From assembly GCA_033764875.1 (NCBI GenBank), contig JANRIO010000049.1, positions 1 to 64,000 on the forward strand: a DNA stretch of 64,000 bases. The letters are read 5' to 3'. The stretch comes from AWTP1-13 sp033764875 (lineage in GTDB: Bacteria; Pseudomonadota; Alphaproteobacteria; Rhizobiales; Hyphomicrobiaceae). The position numbers were made by a program, and so were the translations under genes. Shown piece after piece: positions 10,828-18,452 of the stretch. The notes beneath the pieces were generated by a model, which saw only the letters and a program-made list of their open reading frames with translations, was not told the origin of the DNA and ran no database searches. Each line of letters starts with the position of its first letter. Position 1 is the stretch's first letter.

Positions 10828-11298
10828 TCAGTCTGCGGCGACGCGCATCGAGATGATCTTGTCGGGATCCTGGACCGGCTCGCCGCGCTTGATCTTGTCG
10901 ATGTTCTCCATGCCCTCGATCACCTTGCCCCACACGGTGTACTGCCTGTCGAGGAAGCCAGCGTCGTCGAAGCAGATGAAGAACTGGCTGTTGGCGCTGT
11001 TCGGATTGGAGGTGCGCGCCATCGAGCAGATGCCGCGCACGTGCGGCTCGGCGTTGAACTCCGCCGGCAGGTTGCCGTGCTTGGAGCCGCCGGTGCCGGT
11101 GCCGTTGGGGCAGCCGGTCTGGGCCATGAAGCCGTCGATGACGCGGTGGAAGACGATGCCGTCGTAGAAGCCCTCGCGGGCCAGCGTCTTCATGCGCTCC
11201 ACGTGCTTGGGCGCGAGGTCGGGCCTGAGCGCGATCACCACCTTGCCCTTGGTCGTCTCGAGAAGCAGCGTGTTCTCGGGATCCTTGATGTCGGCCAT
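10828..11298 (-). CDS. Cyclophilin-type peptidyl-prolyl cis-trans isomerase, cytosolic
   Basis: This is a 156-residue single-domain cyclophilin that catalyses cis-trans isomerisation of proline peptide bonds. The core motifs FHRVIDGFMAQTG, GTGGSK and NSANSQFFICF carry the active-site Arg, Phe and Gln residues. There is no signal peptide, so the protein is cytosolic. It lies just downstream of a closely related cyclophilin gene that encodes an exported protein; the pair probably arose by tandem duplication. Assigning PpiA or PpiB from sequence alone would be arbitrary. Confidence 0.95.
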   Translation of the reverse strand: MADIKDPENTLLLETTKGKVVIALRPDLAPKHVERMKTLAREGFYDGIVFHRVIDGFMAQTGCPNGTGTGGSKHGNLPAEFNAEPHVRGICSMARTSNPNSANSQFFICFDDAGFLDRQYTVWGKVIEGMENIDKIKRGEPVQDPDKIISMRVAAD

Positions 11299-11327
11299 GT
11301 GCAGTTGTCCTCTATGGAAAGCTAGTA

Positions 11328-11352
11328 GGGAATAGGGAGTGGGGAGATAGGG
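11328..11352 (+). repeat. G-run repeat with quadruplex-forming pattern between the two cyclophilin genes
   Basis: Four runs of three or four G are separated by 4, 3 and 5 bases, built from near-repeats of the unit TAGGGAGT/TAGGGAAT. This fits the usual G3+N1-7 quadruplex pattern on the plus strand, which is the template strand for both flanking minus-strand genes. The same sequence merges into the inverted repeat that follows. Confidence 0.5.
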
Positions 11353-11382
11353 AGTAGAAGCTTGCGCAATCCCTACTCCCTA
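11348..11382. repeat. 10-bp perfect inverted repeat between the cyclophilin genes
   Basis: TAGGGAGTAG and CTACTCCCTA are perfectly complementary, with a 15-base loop. No U-run follows on either strand, so it is not a standard intrinsic terminator. It may stabilise a processed dicistronic message or simply be a repeat element. Confidence 0.5.
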
Positions 11383-11392
11383 AGCCCTCATC

Positions 11393-11926
11393 TCATTTCT
11401 TGTCCGCCAGCAGATAGACGCGCAGCATCTTGTCGGGTTGCGGCGGCGGCTCGCCGCGGGCGATGGCGCCCACGTGCTCCATGCCCTCGATCACCTCGCC
11501 CCAGAGCGTGTACTGGCCGGTGAGCGGCTTGCAGCCGAGCCCGAAGCAGATGAAGAACTGGCTGTTGGCCGTGTTCGGATCCTGGGTGCGGGCCGCGCCC
11601 ACGCTGCCCTTGCCGAACTCGACCTGCGAGAACTCGGCCGGCAGATCGGGGAGCTTCGAGCCGCCCCTGCCCGTGCCCGTAGGGTCGCCGGTCTGGGCCA
11701 TGAAGCCCGCGATCACGCGGTGGAAGACGATATTGTTGTAGAAGCCCTCCTTGGCGAGACGCTTGACGCGCTCGACGTGCTTGGGCGCAAGGTCGGGCCT
11801 GAGCTTGATCAGCACGCGGCCGGTCTTCAGCTCGATGACCAGGGTGTTGTTGGGGTCGGGCGCCTGCGCCACGGCGGGGGCGAGCGCCGGCAGGCACAGA
11901 AACAGGGCAAGTAGCAGACGGATCAC
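11393..11926 (-). CDS. Cyclophilin-type peptidyl-prolyl isomerase, exported
   Basis: This is the paralogue of the neighbouring cytosolic cyclophilin, 177 residues long. It begins with a hydrophobic Sec signal (IRLLLALFLCLPALAPAVAQ) that predicts a periplasmic location. The motifs FHRVIAGFMAQTGDP, GRGGSK and NTANSQFFICF are intact. I chose the GTG at 11926 because GGAG lies ten bases upstream and translation from there opens directly with the signal peptide; the open frame further upstream adds 44 unlikely residues. Its likely role is folding of periplasmic and outer-membrane proteins. Confidence 0.93.
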   Translation of the reverse strand: MIRLLLALFLCLPALAPAVAQAPDPNNTLVIELKTGRVLIKLRPDLAPKHVERVKRLAKEGFYNNIVFHRVIAGFMAQTGDPTGTGRGGSKLPDLPAEFSQVEFGKGSVGAARTQDPNTANSQFFICFGLGCKPLTGQYTLWGEVIEGMEHVGAIARGEPPPQPDKMLRVYLLADKK

Positions 11927-12094
11927 GGAAATCTCCGAGCAGCGCGGGGCCGGTCCGACAGCCCCGGGGGGCTGGTGCCGGCACGGAGGAATGGAAGGGC
12001 AGGCGATGGCGGGGCCAGATCGCCCGCGCCTTATGGCCTTTCTGAGGCACGAGCGCAACCGCGCGGGCGCCCGGCGCGCCCGGGTGGCGCAGGC

Positions 12095-13699
12095 TCAGCC
12101 CGCCGTGGGAAGCCCCTTTCGCAACTCGGCCTTGTTGATCTTCTCCAGCGTCGAGCGCGGCATGTCGGTGACGACGTGCACCTGGCGCGGCACCTTGAAA
12201 TCGGCGAGCTTGGCCCGGCACTCGGCGAGGACGCGCGCGGGCAGCGCCTCCCTGACGGCGGCGGCGACGGAGGGGTGGGCGATGACGAAGGCCACGGGCA
12301 CCTCGTCGAGCATGCGGTGCCTCTGCGCCACCACGGCGACCTCGTAGACGCCCGGCACCAGCGCGATGACGCGCTCGATCTCGGAGGCCGCGACGTTCTC
12401 GCCACCGACCTTCAGCATGTCCTTGTCGCGATCGGCGAAGGTGATGTAGCCGTCCGGCTCGAGCGTGACGCGGTCGCCGGTCATGAACCAGCCGTCGGGC
12501 GTGAAGCTGTCGGCGGTGGCCTGCGGGTTGTTCAGGTACTCGAGGAACAGCGAGATGCCGCGCGTGCCCTCGATCTCGAGATGCCCCGTCTCGCCCGGAC
12601 GGACCGGGCTGCGGTCGGGGGCGAGGATGCGGATGCCGTAGCCCGGCGCCGGCCGGCCCGTCGTCATCGGGCGGTTGGGGAGGTGGGCCTCGCCGACGAT
12701 GCCTTGCGTGACGGTCTCGGTCATGCCCCACCAGCCGATGGAGCGCACGCCGAAGACCGCATCGAAGGGCGTCTCGTTGGCCGACATGCCGAACATGCGG
12801 AAGTCGTGCTTGGGGACGGGCTGCTGGGCGAGCGCCTTGAGGAAGAAGGGCAGCACGGAGGCCCACGTGCACCTGTTGCGCACGGCGACGTCCCAGAAGC
12901 GGGAGGCGGAGAACCTCGGCATCAGCACGTAGCTGCCGCCGACCCACATCGTGGGCAAGATCGAGTAGGTGCGGGCGTTGGTGTGGAACGAGGGCATCAT
13001 CACGAGGTGGATGTCGGTGTCGCGGAGCGCCTGGTGGGTGGCGGTCTGCCGCGCGCCCCACAGCGCATTGCCGTGCGTCCAGAGCACGCCCTTGGGGCGC
13101 GAGGTGGTGCCGGAGGTGTACTGCACGGAGCCCGGTCGCCAGGGATCGGCCTCGAGCGGAGCAAGGCTCGCGGGGTCGCCGGCAAGGCGCGAGAAGGAGG
13201 TGTCCCGGTCGGGCCTGAGATCGGCCGGAGGCTCGGCGCCGTCGTGGCAACGGTCGGTGACGGCGAGCCACTTGATGGCTTTGGCGTGAGACGACACAAG
13301 GCCGGCAAGCTCGGGGCTGGTTATGGCCGCGACGGCGTTGCAGTTGTCGGCGAAATACGCAAGCTCAGGGCCGGCCGAGCGCGTGTTGGTGGTGACCACG
13401 ACGGCGCCGAGCCGGGCGCAGGCAAACCATACGAACTCCAGCTCCGGCGAGTTGTCGAGGTGCACGAGGAGGTAGTCGCCCGCCTTGATGCCGCGCGCCT
13501 TGAGGCCTGCCGCCACCTCCAGCACGCGCTGGCGGAACTGGGCATACGTCCACACCCGCCGCTCGCCATGGAAGGGCTCCCAGATCAGGAACGGGTGGTC
13601 ACCGCGGGTCTCGGCGCGCAGGTCAAGCAGCCAGCTCACGTCACGGCCCGCGAAGGGGTGCACGAACTGGTGGCGCAGTGTGTCGACGATGCCGGTCAT
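12095..13699 (-). CDS. AMP-dependent acyl-CoA synthetase/ligase (CaiC/FadD-like)
   Basis: This 534-residue member of the ANL adenylating family activates a carboxylic acid with ATP and transfers it to CoA. The phosphate-binding loop is YTSGTTSRPKG (residues 194-204). The A5 motif appears as WWGMTET, and the C-terminal hinge and catalytic Lys region as GWFMTGD, KVGGENVAASEIE and KINKAELRK. The overall form resembles crotonobetaine/carnitine-CoA ligases more than long-chain FadD, but the acid substrate cannot be read from the sequence. The ATG at 13699 gives a normal start. A strong hairpin overlaps its ribosome site. The gene lies alone between the cyclophilins and a divergent patatin gene. 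Confidence 0.9.
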   Translation of the reverse strand: MTGIVDTLRHQFVHPFAGRDVSWLLDLRAETRGDHPFLIWEPFHGERRVWTYAQFRQRVLEVAAGLKARGIKAGDYLLVHLDNSPELEFVWFACARLGAVVVTTNTRSAGPELAYFADNCNAVAAITSPELAGLVSSHAKAIKWLAVTDRCHDGAEPPADLRPDRDTSFSRLAGDPASLAPLEADPWRPGSVQYTSGTTSRPKGVLWTHGNALWGARQTATHQALRDTDIHLVMMPSFHTNARTYSILPTMWVGGSYVLMPRFSASRFWDVAVRNRCTWASVLPFFLKALAQQPVPKHDFRMFGMSANETPFDAVFGVRSIGWWGMTETVTQGIVGEAHLPNRPMTTGRPAPGYGIRILAPDRSPVRPGETGHLEIEGTRGISLFLEYLNNPQATADSFTPDGWFMTGDRVTLEPDGYITFADRDKDMLKVGGENVAASEIERVIALVPGVYEVAVVAQRHRMLDEVPVAFVIAHPSVAAAVREALPARVLAECRAKLADFKVPRQVHVVTDMPRSTLEKINKAELRKGLPTAG

Positions 13700-13700
13700 G

Positions 13701-13728
13701 CCCTCTCGCGCCTTCCTCCCCGAGAGGG
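13701..13728 (-). promoter_or_regulatory. Hairpin spanning the ribosome-binding site of the acyl-CoA ligase gene
   Basis: CCCTCTCG and CGAGAGGG form a perfect 8-bp stem with a 12-base loop. In the mRNA the loop carries GGGAGGAAGG and the 3' arm (GAGAGGG) ends one base before the ATG at 13699. Both possible Shine-Dalgarno sequences are therefore inside the structure, which could modulate translation. Confidence 0.45.
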
Positions 13729-13949
13729 GAAGCCCTTGGTGTCCGCAGCTCCTGTCAGGCGCGCGAGCGACCAGCACGCTTCGCCGACCTTCGACTTCTG
13801 CCATGCCCCGACGCCGACAGGAACCTCTTCATGCTGCGCTGCAGCGGAGCGATCACGAGACTGCGATAGGGGCCGCGGTAACGTGGCCCGCGCAGGCCGC
13901 GAACACGTAGGTATCCAGCACCGAGTGTATCGGAGGAGAGGCCGGCAGC

Positions 13950-14804
13950 GTGGGCAAGACAGCATTCGTATTGGCGGGAGGCGGCAGCTTCGGTGCGCTG
14001 CAGGTCGGCATGCTGCATGCCCTGCTGGAGCATGGGCTCGCGCCAGACCTGATCGTGGGAGCGAGCGTCGGGGCCATCAACGGCGCATACCTTGCCGGGT
14101 CGCCGACGCCGGCGGGCATCGAGAACCTTTCCCGCCTCTGGCTGCAGGTGCGCCGCAGCGACATCTTCGGGGTGGGGATCCTCTCGGCCGCACGCTTCTT
14201 CCTGCGGCGCGACTTTCTCATGACCGCGGACGGTCTGCGCGCACTGATCGAGCGCCATCTTCCCTACGCCCGTCTCGAGCAGGCGAGCGTTCCCGTCCAC
14301 ATCATCGCCACGGATTTTCTCACAGGCGAGGCCGTCGTGCTTTCGCAGGGCCCCGCCGCCGACGCCATTCTGGCGAGCAGCGCCATCCCCGTCGCGTTCG
14401 CCCCCGTCGAGATCGATGGACGCTACCTTGTCGACGGCGCGGTGACGAGCAACACCCCCGTCAGCATCGCCGCGCGGCTCGGTGCGACGCGCATCATCGT
14501 GCTGCCGACCGGCTTCGCCTGCGCCCTGGAGCAGCCGCCGCATGGCGCGATCGCCAACGCGCTGCATGCGCTGACCCTGCTCATTGCGCGGCAGCTCGTT
14601 GCCGAGCTGGAGAGCCTCGACGACAGCATCGAGTTCGCGGTGGTGCCGACGCCCTGCCCGCGCAAGGGGTCGCCCTACGACTTCACCAATGCCGCCGCGA
14701 TGATCCAGACGGGGCTCGTGATCTGCCGCCAATGGATCGAGGACGGCGGCCTGGAGAACCGCAGCATCCCGGGCTCGCTGCGCGCGCACGGGCACCACCC
14801 CTGA
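13950..14804 (+). CDS. Patatin-like phospholipase
   Basis: This is a 284-residue patatin-fold lipid acyl hydrolase. The oxyanion loop GGGSFG (residues 10-15), the nucleophile Ser39 in GASVG (37-41) and the dyad Asp162 in VDGAVTSN are all present. No signal peptide is seen, so it acts in the cytosol or on the inner-membrane face. The start codon is GTG, with a GGAGGAG ribosome site 13 bases upstream. It is divergent from the ligase gene and convergent with the glutamate-synthase-like gene (three bases apart). The true lipid substrate is unknown; members include phospholipases and fatty-acid esterases. Confidence 0.88.
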   Translation: MGKTAFVLAGGGSFGALQVGMLHALLEHGLAPDLIVGASVGAINGAYLAGSPTPAGIENLSRLWLQVRRSDIFGVGILSAARFFLRRDFLMTADGLRALIERHLPYARLEQASVPVHIIATDFLTGEAVVLSQGPAADAILASSAIPVAFAPVEIDGRYLVDGAVTSNTPVSIAARLGATRIIVLPTGFACALEQPPHGAIANALHALTLLIARQLVAELESLDDSIEFAVVPTPCPRKGSPYDFTNAAAMIQTGLVICRQWIEDGGLENRSIPGSLRAHGHHP

Positions 14805-14807
14805 GGC

Positions 14808-16484
14808 TCAGCTGGCCAGGGCCTGCGGCGTGGCGATGACCGGCGGGTCGAGATGCGTGCGGGGGGCGAAGGTGTCCGGCTGGGCCATGTCCCACCAGGC
14901 GCGCATGCGCGCCTCGCGCGGGCCCTCGGGCCGCAGCAGCTCGCCCGGCTCCAGGTACCGATAGAGCTCGGCGTAGGTGACGAAGGCCTCCGAGCCGTTG
15001 CGGCGCATGAAGTGCTCGGGGCGCAGGTCGCGCGGGTGGTCGAGCCCTGCCGCCGCGACGAGCTCGGCCAGCGCGTGCAGCGTCTCCTTGTGGTAGTTGG
15101 CAACCCGGACCGACTTGTCGGAGACGACCACGGCGCGCCGGCGGCTGAAGGCCTGCGCGGTGACGCCGGTGGGGCACTTGCCGGTATGGCACTGCTGGGC
15201 CTGGATGCAGCCGACCGCGAACATGAAGCCGCGGGCCGCGTTGCACCAGTCGGCGCCGAGCGCCATCACGCGAGCCATGTCGAAGGCCGACGTGATCTTG
15301 CCCGAGGCACCGATGCGGATGCGGTCGCGCAGCCCCGCCCCGACGAGAGCATTGTGGACCAGCGCCAGGCCGTCGCGCAGCGGCATGCCGATATGGTCCA
15401 TGAACTCCAGCGGCGCGGCGCCGGTACCGCCCTCCTTGCCGTCGACGACGATGAAATCCGGCGTCACGCCGGTATCGAGCATCGCCTTGACGATGGCCAG
15501 GACCTCCCAGGGATGGCCGACGCACAGCTTGAACCCGGTCGGCTTGCCGCCCGAGGCCGCGCGCAGACTGTCGATGAACGCCAGCAGCCCGCGGGGGGTC
15601 GAGAAGGCGGAGTGGTACGGCGGGGAGATGCAATCCTGTCCGCGCGGCACGCCGCGGATGCGCGCGATTTCGCGGGTGATCTTGGCCGCGGGCAGCACGC
15701 CGCCGTGACCGGGCTTGGCCCCCTGCGAGAGCTTGACCTCGATCATCTTGATCTGGTCGAGGACGGCGGTCTCGGCGAACCTGGCGATATCGAAGCCGCC
15801 CTTGTCGTCCCGGCAGCCGAAGTAGCCGGAGCCAAGCTCCCAGATGATGTCGCCGCCGTGCCGCCGGTGGTAGGGGCTCAAGCCGCCCTCGCCGGTGTCG
15901 TGGGCGAAGCCCCCCATGCGCGCGCCCTTGTTCAGCGCCAGAACGGCGTTGGCGGACAGGGCGCCGTAGCTCATGGCCGAGATGTTGAAGACGGAGATGT
16001 CGTAGGGCCTCGTGCAGGCGGGCCCGCCGACCCTGACGCGGAAATGCTCCTTGCTCGGAGCCTTCGCCGCCATGGAATGGTGCAGCCATTCGAAGTGGCC
16101 GTCATAGACGTTGTACTGGGTGCCGAAGGGACGCTTGTCGAGCTGCCGCTTGGCGCGCTGGTAGACGATGGCGCGCTTGTCGCGCGGAAAGGGCATGCCG
16201 TCCTTGTCGTCCTCGAGGAAGTACTGGCGGATCTCGGGGCGGACCTTCTCCAGCAGGAAGCGCAGATGGGCGACGATCGGATAGTTGCGCAGGATGGCGT
16301 GCTTGCGCTGGAACAGGTCGTGGAAGCCGAGCAGGGCGACCAGGGCGGGCACGATGCCGAGGGCGGCGGCGAGCGGCGCCTGGCCGGGAACGAGCCAGCC
16401 GTAGGTGGCGGCAGCGGCGGCCGCCATGCAAGCGAGCGTGAAGAGCATGTAGCGCGCCGCAAACGGCAAGGCGAGCAGCCTCAT
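14808..16484 (-). CDS. FMN-binding glutamate synthase family protein (GltB core-like)
   Basis: This 558-residue protein is made of the FMN/iron-sulfur synthase domain of glutamate synthase, preceded by one or two N-terminal membrane helices (about residues 10-55). The [3Fe-4S]-type cysteine cluster is visible in CIQAQQCHTGKCPTG, and the FMN-barrel motifs include KPGHGGVLP and DGKEGGTGAAP. The glutaminase and GltD domains are absent, so it is not a complete glutamate synthase. Stand-alone proteins of this type have poorly defined roles. I preferred the ATG at 16484 because a long purine-rich ribosome site (GGGGAGGAATAGGG) directly precedes it. Confidence 0.88.
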   Translation of the reverse strand: MRLLALPFAARYMLFTLACMAAAAAATYGWLVPGQAPLAAALGIVPALVALLGFHDLFQRKHAILRNYPIVAHLRFLLEKVRPEIRQYFLEDDKDGMPFPRDKRAIVYQRAKRQLDKRPFGTQYNVYDGHFEWLHHSMAAKAPSKEHFRVRVGGPACTRPYDISVFNISAMSYGALSANAVLALNKGARMGGFAHDTGEGGLSPYHRRHGGDIIWELGSGYFGCRDDKGGFDIARFAETAVLDQIKMIEVKLSQGAKPGHGGVLPAAKITREIARIRGVPRGQDCISPPYHSAFSTPRGLLAFIDSLRAASGGKPTGFKLCVGHPWEVLAIVKAMLDTGVTPDFIVVDGKEGGTGAAPLEFMDHIGMPLRDGLALVHNALVGAGLRDRIRIGASGKITSAFDMARVMALGADWCNAARGFMFAVGCIQAQQCHTGKCPTGVTAQAFSRRRAVVVSDKSVRVANYHKETLHALAELVAAAGLDHPRDLRPEHFMRRNGSEAFVTYAELYRYLEPGELLRPEGPREARMRAWWDMAQPDTFAPRTHLDPPVIATPQALAS

Positions 16485-17184
16485 CCCTATTCCTCCCCTC
16501 GTCGCGGCCGCCCTGCACATGCTTCAAGCCCGGGCCGCTGGCGGCTCGTCGACCATTGCGTCCGGATCCGGGGTGACTAAGCACGACGCGAAGACCGATG
16601 CGTGACAGGACCGCCATCCGCAGGGCGCGCGAGGGTCGCTTGCCAACAGGACCTGGGCAGGGCCCGACATGCGCGGACCGACAAGGGCACCGATCGGCCC
16701 CGCTTGCCCATGTGGTGCAGGCGATGACTGGAGGCTCCCGAGCGTGGCTCTTTGCGCTCGAGGCAGCGAACTGTTCGCACCCGCGAAGGGCGTGCCGCGC
16801 TGGCACCGACACGCCCCGCCTGCGGCGGCGCCGGACGTCCCCCGTGCGCTCCATGCCAAGCTGTCGGAGCTGCCGGTGGCGCTCGCGGGCTCGATACGGC
16901 GGCGCGCGGCGCCATCAGGTCTGCCTGGCAGGAGACGGCGCTCTCGCCCGTGCCGGCGAGGACGCGTTCGCCCCCATCGCGGCCGAGGACGTTCGCCCCA
17001 TTGCGGCGGCGCTGCAGGCGGTGCCGATCGGGGATCGGGCGAGCCTCGCGTGCATGGCGAACGGCCGGCCAGCACGCAGTTGGCCCGTCCAGGGGCTGCG
17101 CCGCCCCCGCGGGCCAGAACCCTTGCACAAGCGGGCATTGCCGCTTGTTTTTCGCCGGGAAAGCCCGTAGGTAGCCGCCGGTGT
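16485..17184. other. Gene-free stretch upstream of tRNA-Lys
   Basis: Several frames stay open through this 700-base GC-rich stretch on both strands, but none gives a recognisable protein, a good ribosome site or coherent composition. It ends in a terminator-like hairpin on the plus strand. It may hold a plus-strand transcript, the tRNA promoter or decayed coding sequence. No known structured RNA was recognised. Confidence 0.4.
17127..17152 (+). terminator. Intrinsic terminator-like hairpin upstream of tRNA-Lys
   Basis: ACAAGCGG and CCGCTTGT form a perfect 8-bp stem with a six-base loop (GCATTG), and the T-run follows directly. This is a textbook plus-strand terminator, yet no plus-strand gene is recognised upstream of it. 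Confidence 0.6.
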
Positions 17185-17259
17185 GGGCCCGTAGCTCAGC
17201 GGTAGAGCATCTGACTTTTAATCAGAGGGTCGTTGGTTCGATCCCAACCGGGCTCACCA
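17185..17259 (+). tRNA. tRNA-Lys (anticodon UUU)
   Basis: This is a 75-base cloverleaf. The acceptor stem GGGCCCG pairs with CGGGCTC (one G-U), the D-arm is GCTCAGCGGTAGAGC, and the anticodon stem TCTGA/TCAGA encloses the loop CTTTTAA with TTT at 17217-17219. The T-arm carries GGTTCGATCC. The 3' CCA is encoded. It decodes AAA and AAG lysine codons. The convergent DUF1028 gene ends one base after it. Confidence 0.97.
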
Positions 17260-17260
17260 G

Positions 17261-17935
17261 TCACTCGTCGCCGGGGACGCCGTAGCTGGGGGCGGCACGG
17301 GGGTCGAGGGCGCGCTGCAGGTAGGCGTCGAGCTGCGGCTTGTAGATCTCCCACAGCGCGGCGAGCGCCTCGATCGGGCACGCCTCGCTCCAGTCGCAGC
17401 GCAGATCCGCCACGGGCCAGCTCACGCGATCGACGATCTTGAGCCCGGCCGAGCGGACGGGGCCCGCCTCGCCGCCGGCGGCAAGCCCGGCGCGCATGGC
17501 GGCGATCAGCCGGTCGCCCAGATGCCCGGTGCTCGCCAGGAAGCCGTCGACGATGGCCTGGGGCACGCGCGCGTCGGCGAGGAGGTTGCCGCCCGAGGCC
17601 ACGTCCTCGGCGCGGGCCTCGGCCCAGACGCCCAGCGCCTTGGGGCCCGAGTGGATGGCGGTGCCACCGGCGCGGTCGACGGCCAGCACCTGGCGGTACT
17701 CCAGGAACTGCGCCTGCCTGCGGATCTCGGCAATGGCCGCGTCGGCGCTCATGCCGCCCTGCATCAGGTCGAGCGCGAGGGGGCCGAGCGTCGGATCGGT
17801 CACGTTCTGCGAGGCGACGGCACCGACGCCCGCGCGCGCGTAGGCGCAGCGCGCGGCCACCGCCGGCGAGGACGACGACACGGCGACGCCGAACATGCCG
17901 GTGGTGCGGCACCGGGCGACCAGCGAGAAGGTCAT
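17261..17935 (-). CDS. DUF1028 domain protein
   Basis: This 224-residue protein belongs to the DUF1028 family (N-terminus MTFSLVARCRTTGMFGVAVS), whose fold is related to Ntn-type hydrolases but whose function is not established. The characteristic ASQNVTDP and GGNLL segments are present. It is the last gene of an eight-gene minus-strand array behind RidA, a flavin monooxygenase, a ThDP enzyme and an ABC importer, which suggests a hydrolytic step in the same pathway. No signal peptide is visible. Confidence 0.85.
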   Translation of the reverse strand: MTFSLVARCRTTGMFGVAVSSSSPAVAARCAYARAGVGAVASQNVTDPTLGPLALDLMQGGMSADAAIAEIRRQAQFLEYRQVLAVDRAGGTAIHSGPKALGVWAEARAEDVASGGNLLADARVPQAIVDGFLASTGHLGDRLIAAMRAGLAAGGEAGPVRSAGLKIVDRVSWPVADLRCDWSEACPIEALAALWEIYKPQLDAYLQRALDPRAAPSYGVPGDE

Positions 17936-17994
17936 GGCTCACTCCTCTCCAGTATGAGGGCCTGTCCGCGGACGCCCGCGCGCAGGGCAGCGGC

Positions 17995-18411
17995 TCAATC
18001 GGGGATGACGGCGGTGCCGTCGATCTCGACCAGCCACTCGGGCCGGGCCAAGGCCTGCACCACGAGCCCGGTCGAGACGGGATGCACGCCCTTGATGTAC
18101 TCGCCCATGGTGCGATAGACGGCCTCGCGATGGCGGATGTCGGTGATGTAGACGACGACCTTGACGAGATGCTCCATGCGGCCGCCCGCCTCCTCGATGA
18201 GCTGGCGCATGTTCTGCATCACCTTGTGGGTCTGGGCGACCGGATCGTGGCTGTCGAGGTTGACGGCGTCGTCGAGGCTCTGCGGGCACTGGCCGCGCAG
18301 CCAGACGATGCGGCCGCCGCGCGTCACCACCGCCTGGGCGAGGTCGTTGTCGAGCCGCTGCTCGGGGTAGGTGTCGCGGGTGTTGAACTTCCTGATGCGC
18401 TCGTGTGCCAT
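17995..18411 (-). CDS. RidA family protein (reactive imine/enamine deaminase or relative)
   Basis: This 138-residue protein has the RidA/YjgF/UK114 trimer fold, recognisable from THKVMQNMRQLIEEAGG, VKVVVYITD and the C-terminal LVEIDGTAVIPD. True RidA enzymes hydrolyse reactive enamines and imines using a conserved Arg; many relatives serve in catabolic pathways. The usual catalytic Arg environment near the C-terminus (ARPEWLVEID) is partly altered, so activity is not certain. The ATG at 18411 gives the family-length protein; the much longer open frame upstream is antisense to the neighbouring monooxygenase gene. It is cotranscribed with the flavin and ThDP enzyme genes. Confidence 0.88.
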   Translation of the reverse strand: MAHERIRKFNTRDTYPEQRLDNDLAQAVVTRGGRIVWLRGQCPQSLDDAVNLDSHDPVAQTHKVMQNMRQLIEEAGGRMEHLVKVVVYITDIRHREAVYRTMGEYIKGVHPVSTGLVVQALARPEWLVEIDGTAVIPD

Positions 18412-18452
18412 GTGCGTGCTTCCTCGTTCGGGCATCGATGCTCGCCGGAGCC

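Noticed and set aside
11388..13271. A 627-codon minus-strand frame covering the ligase gene and the exported cyclophilin gene
   Set aside because: It is out of frame with both real genes on the same strand, and its Arg/Pro/His-rich composition is noise.
17185..17259. tRNA-Lys as an integration site with an adjacent genomic island
   Set aside because: No integrase, no repeated 3' tRNA end and no compositional break are seen on either side.
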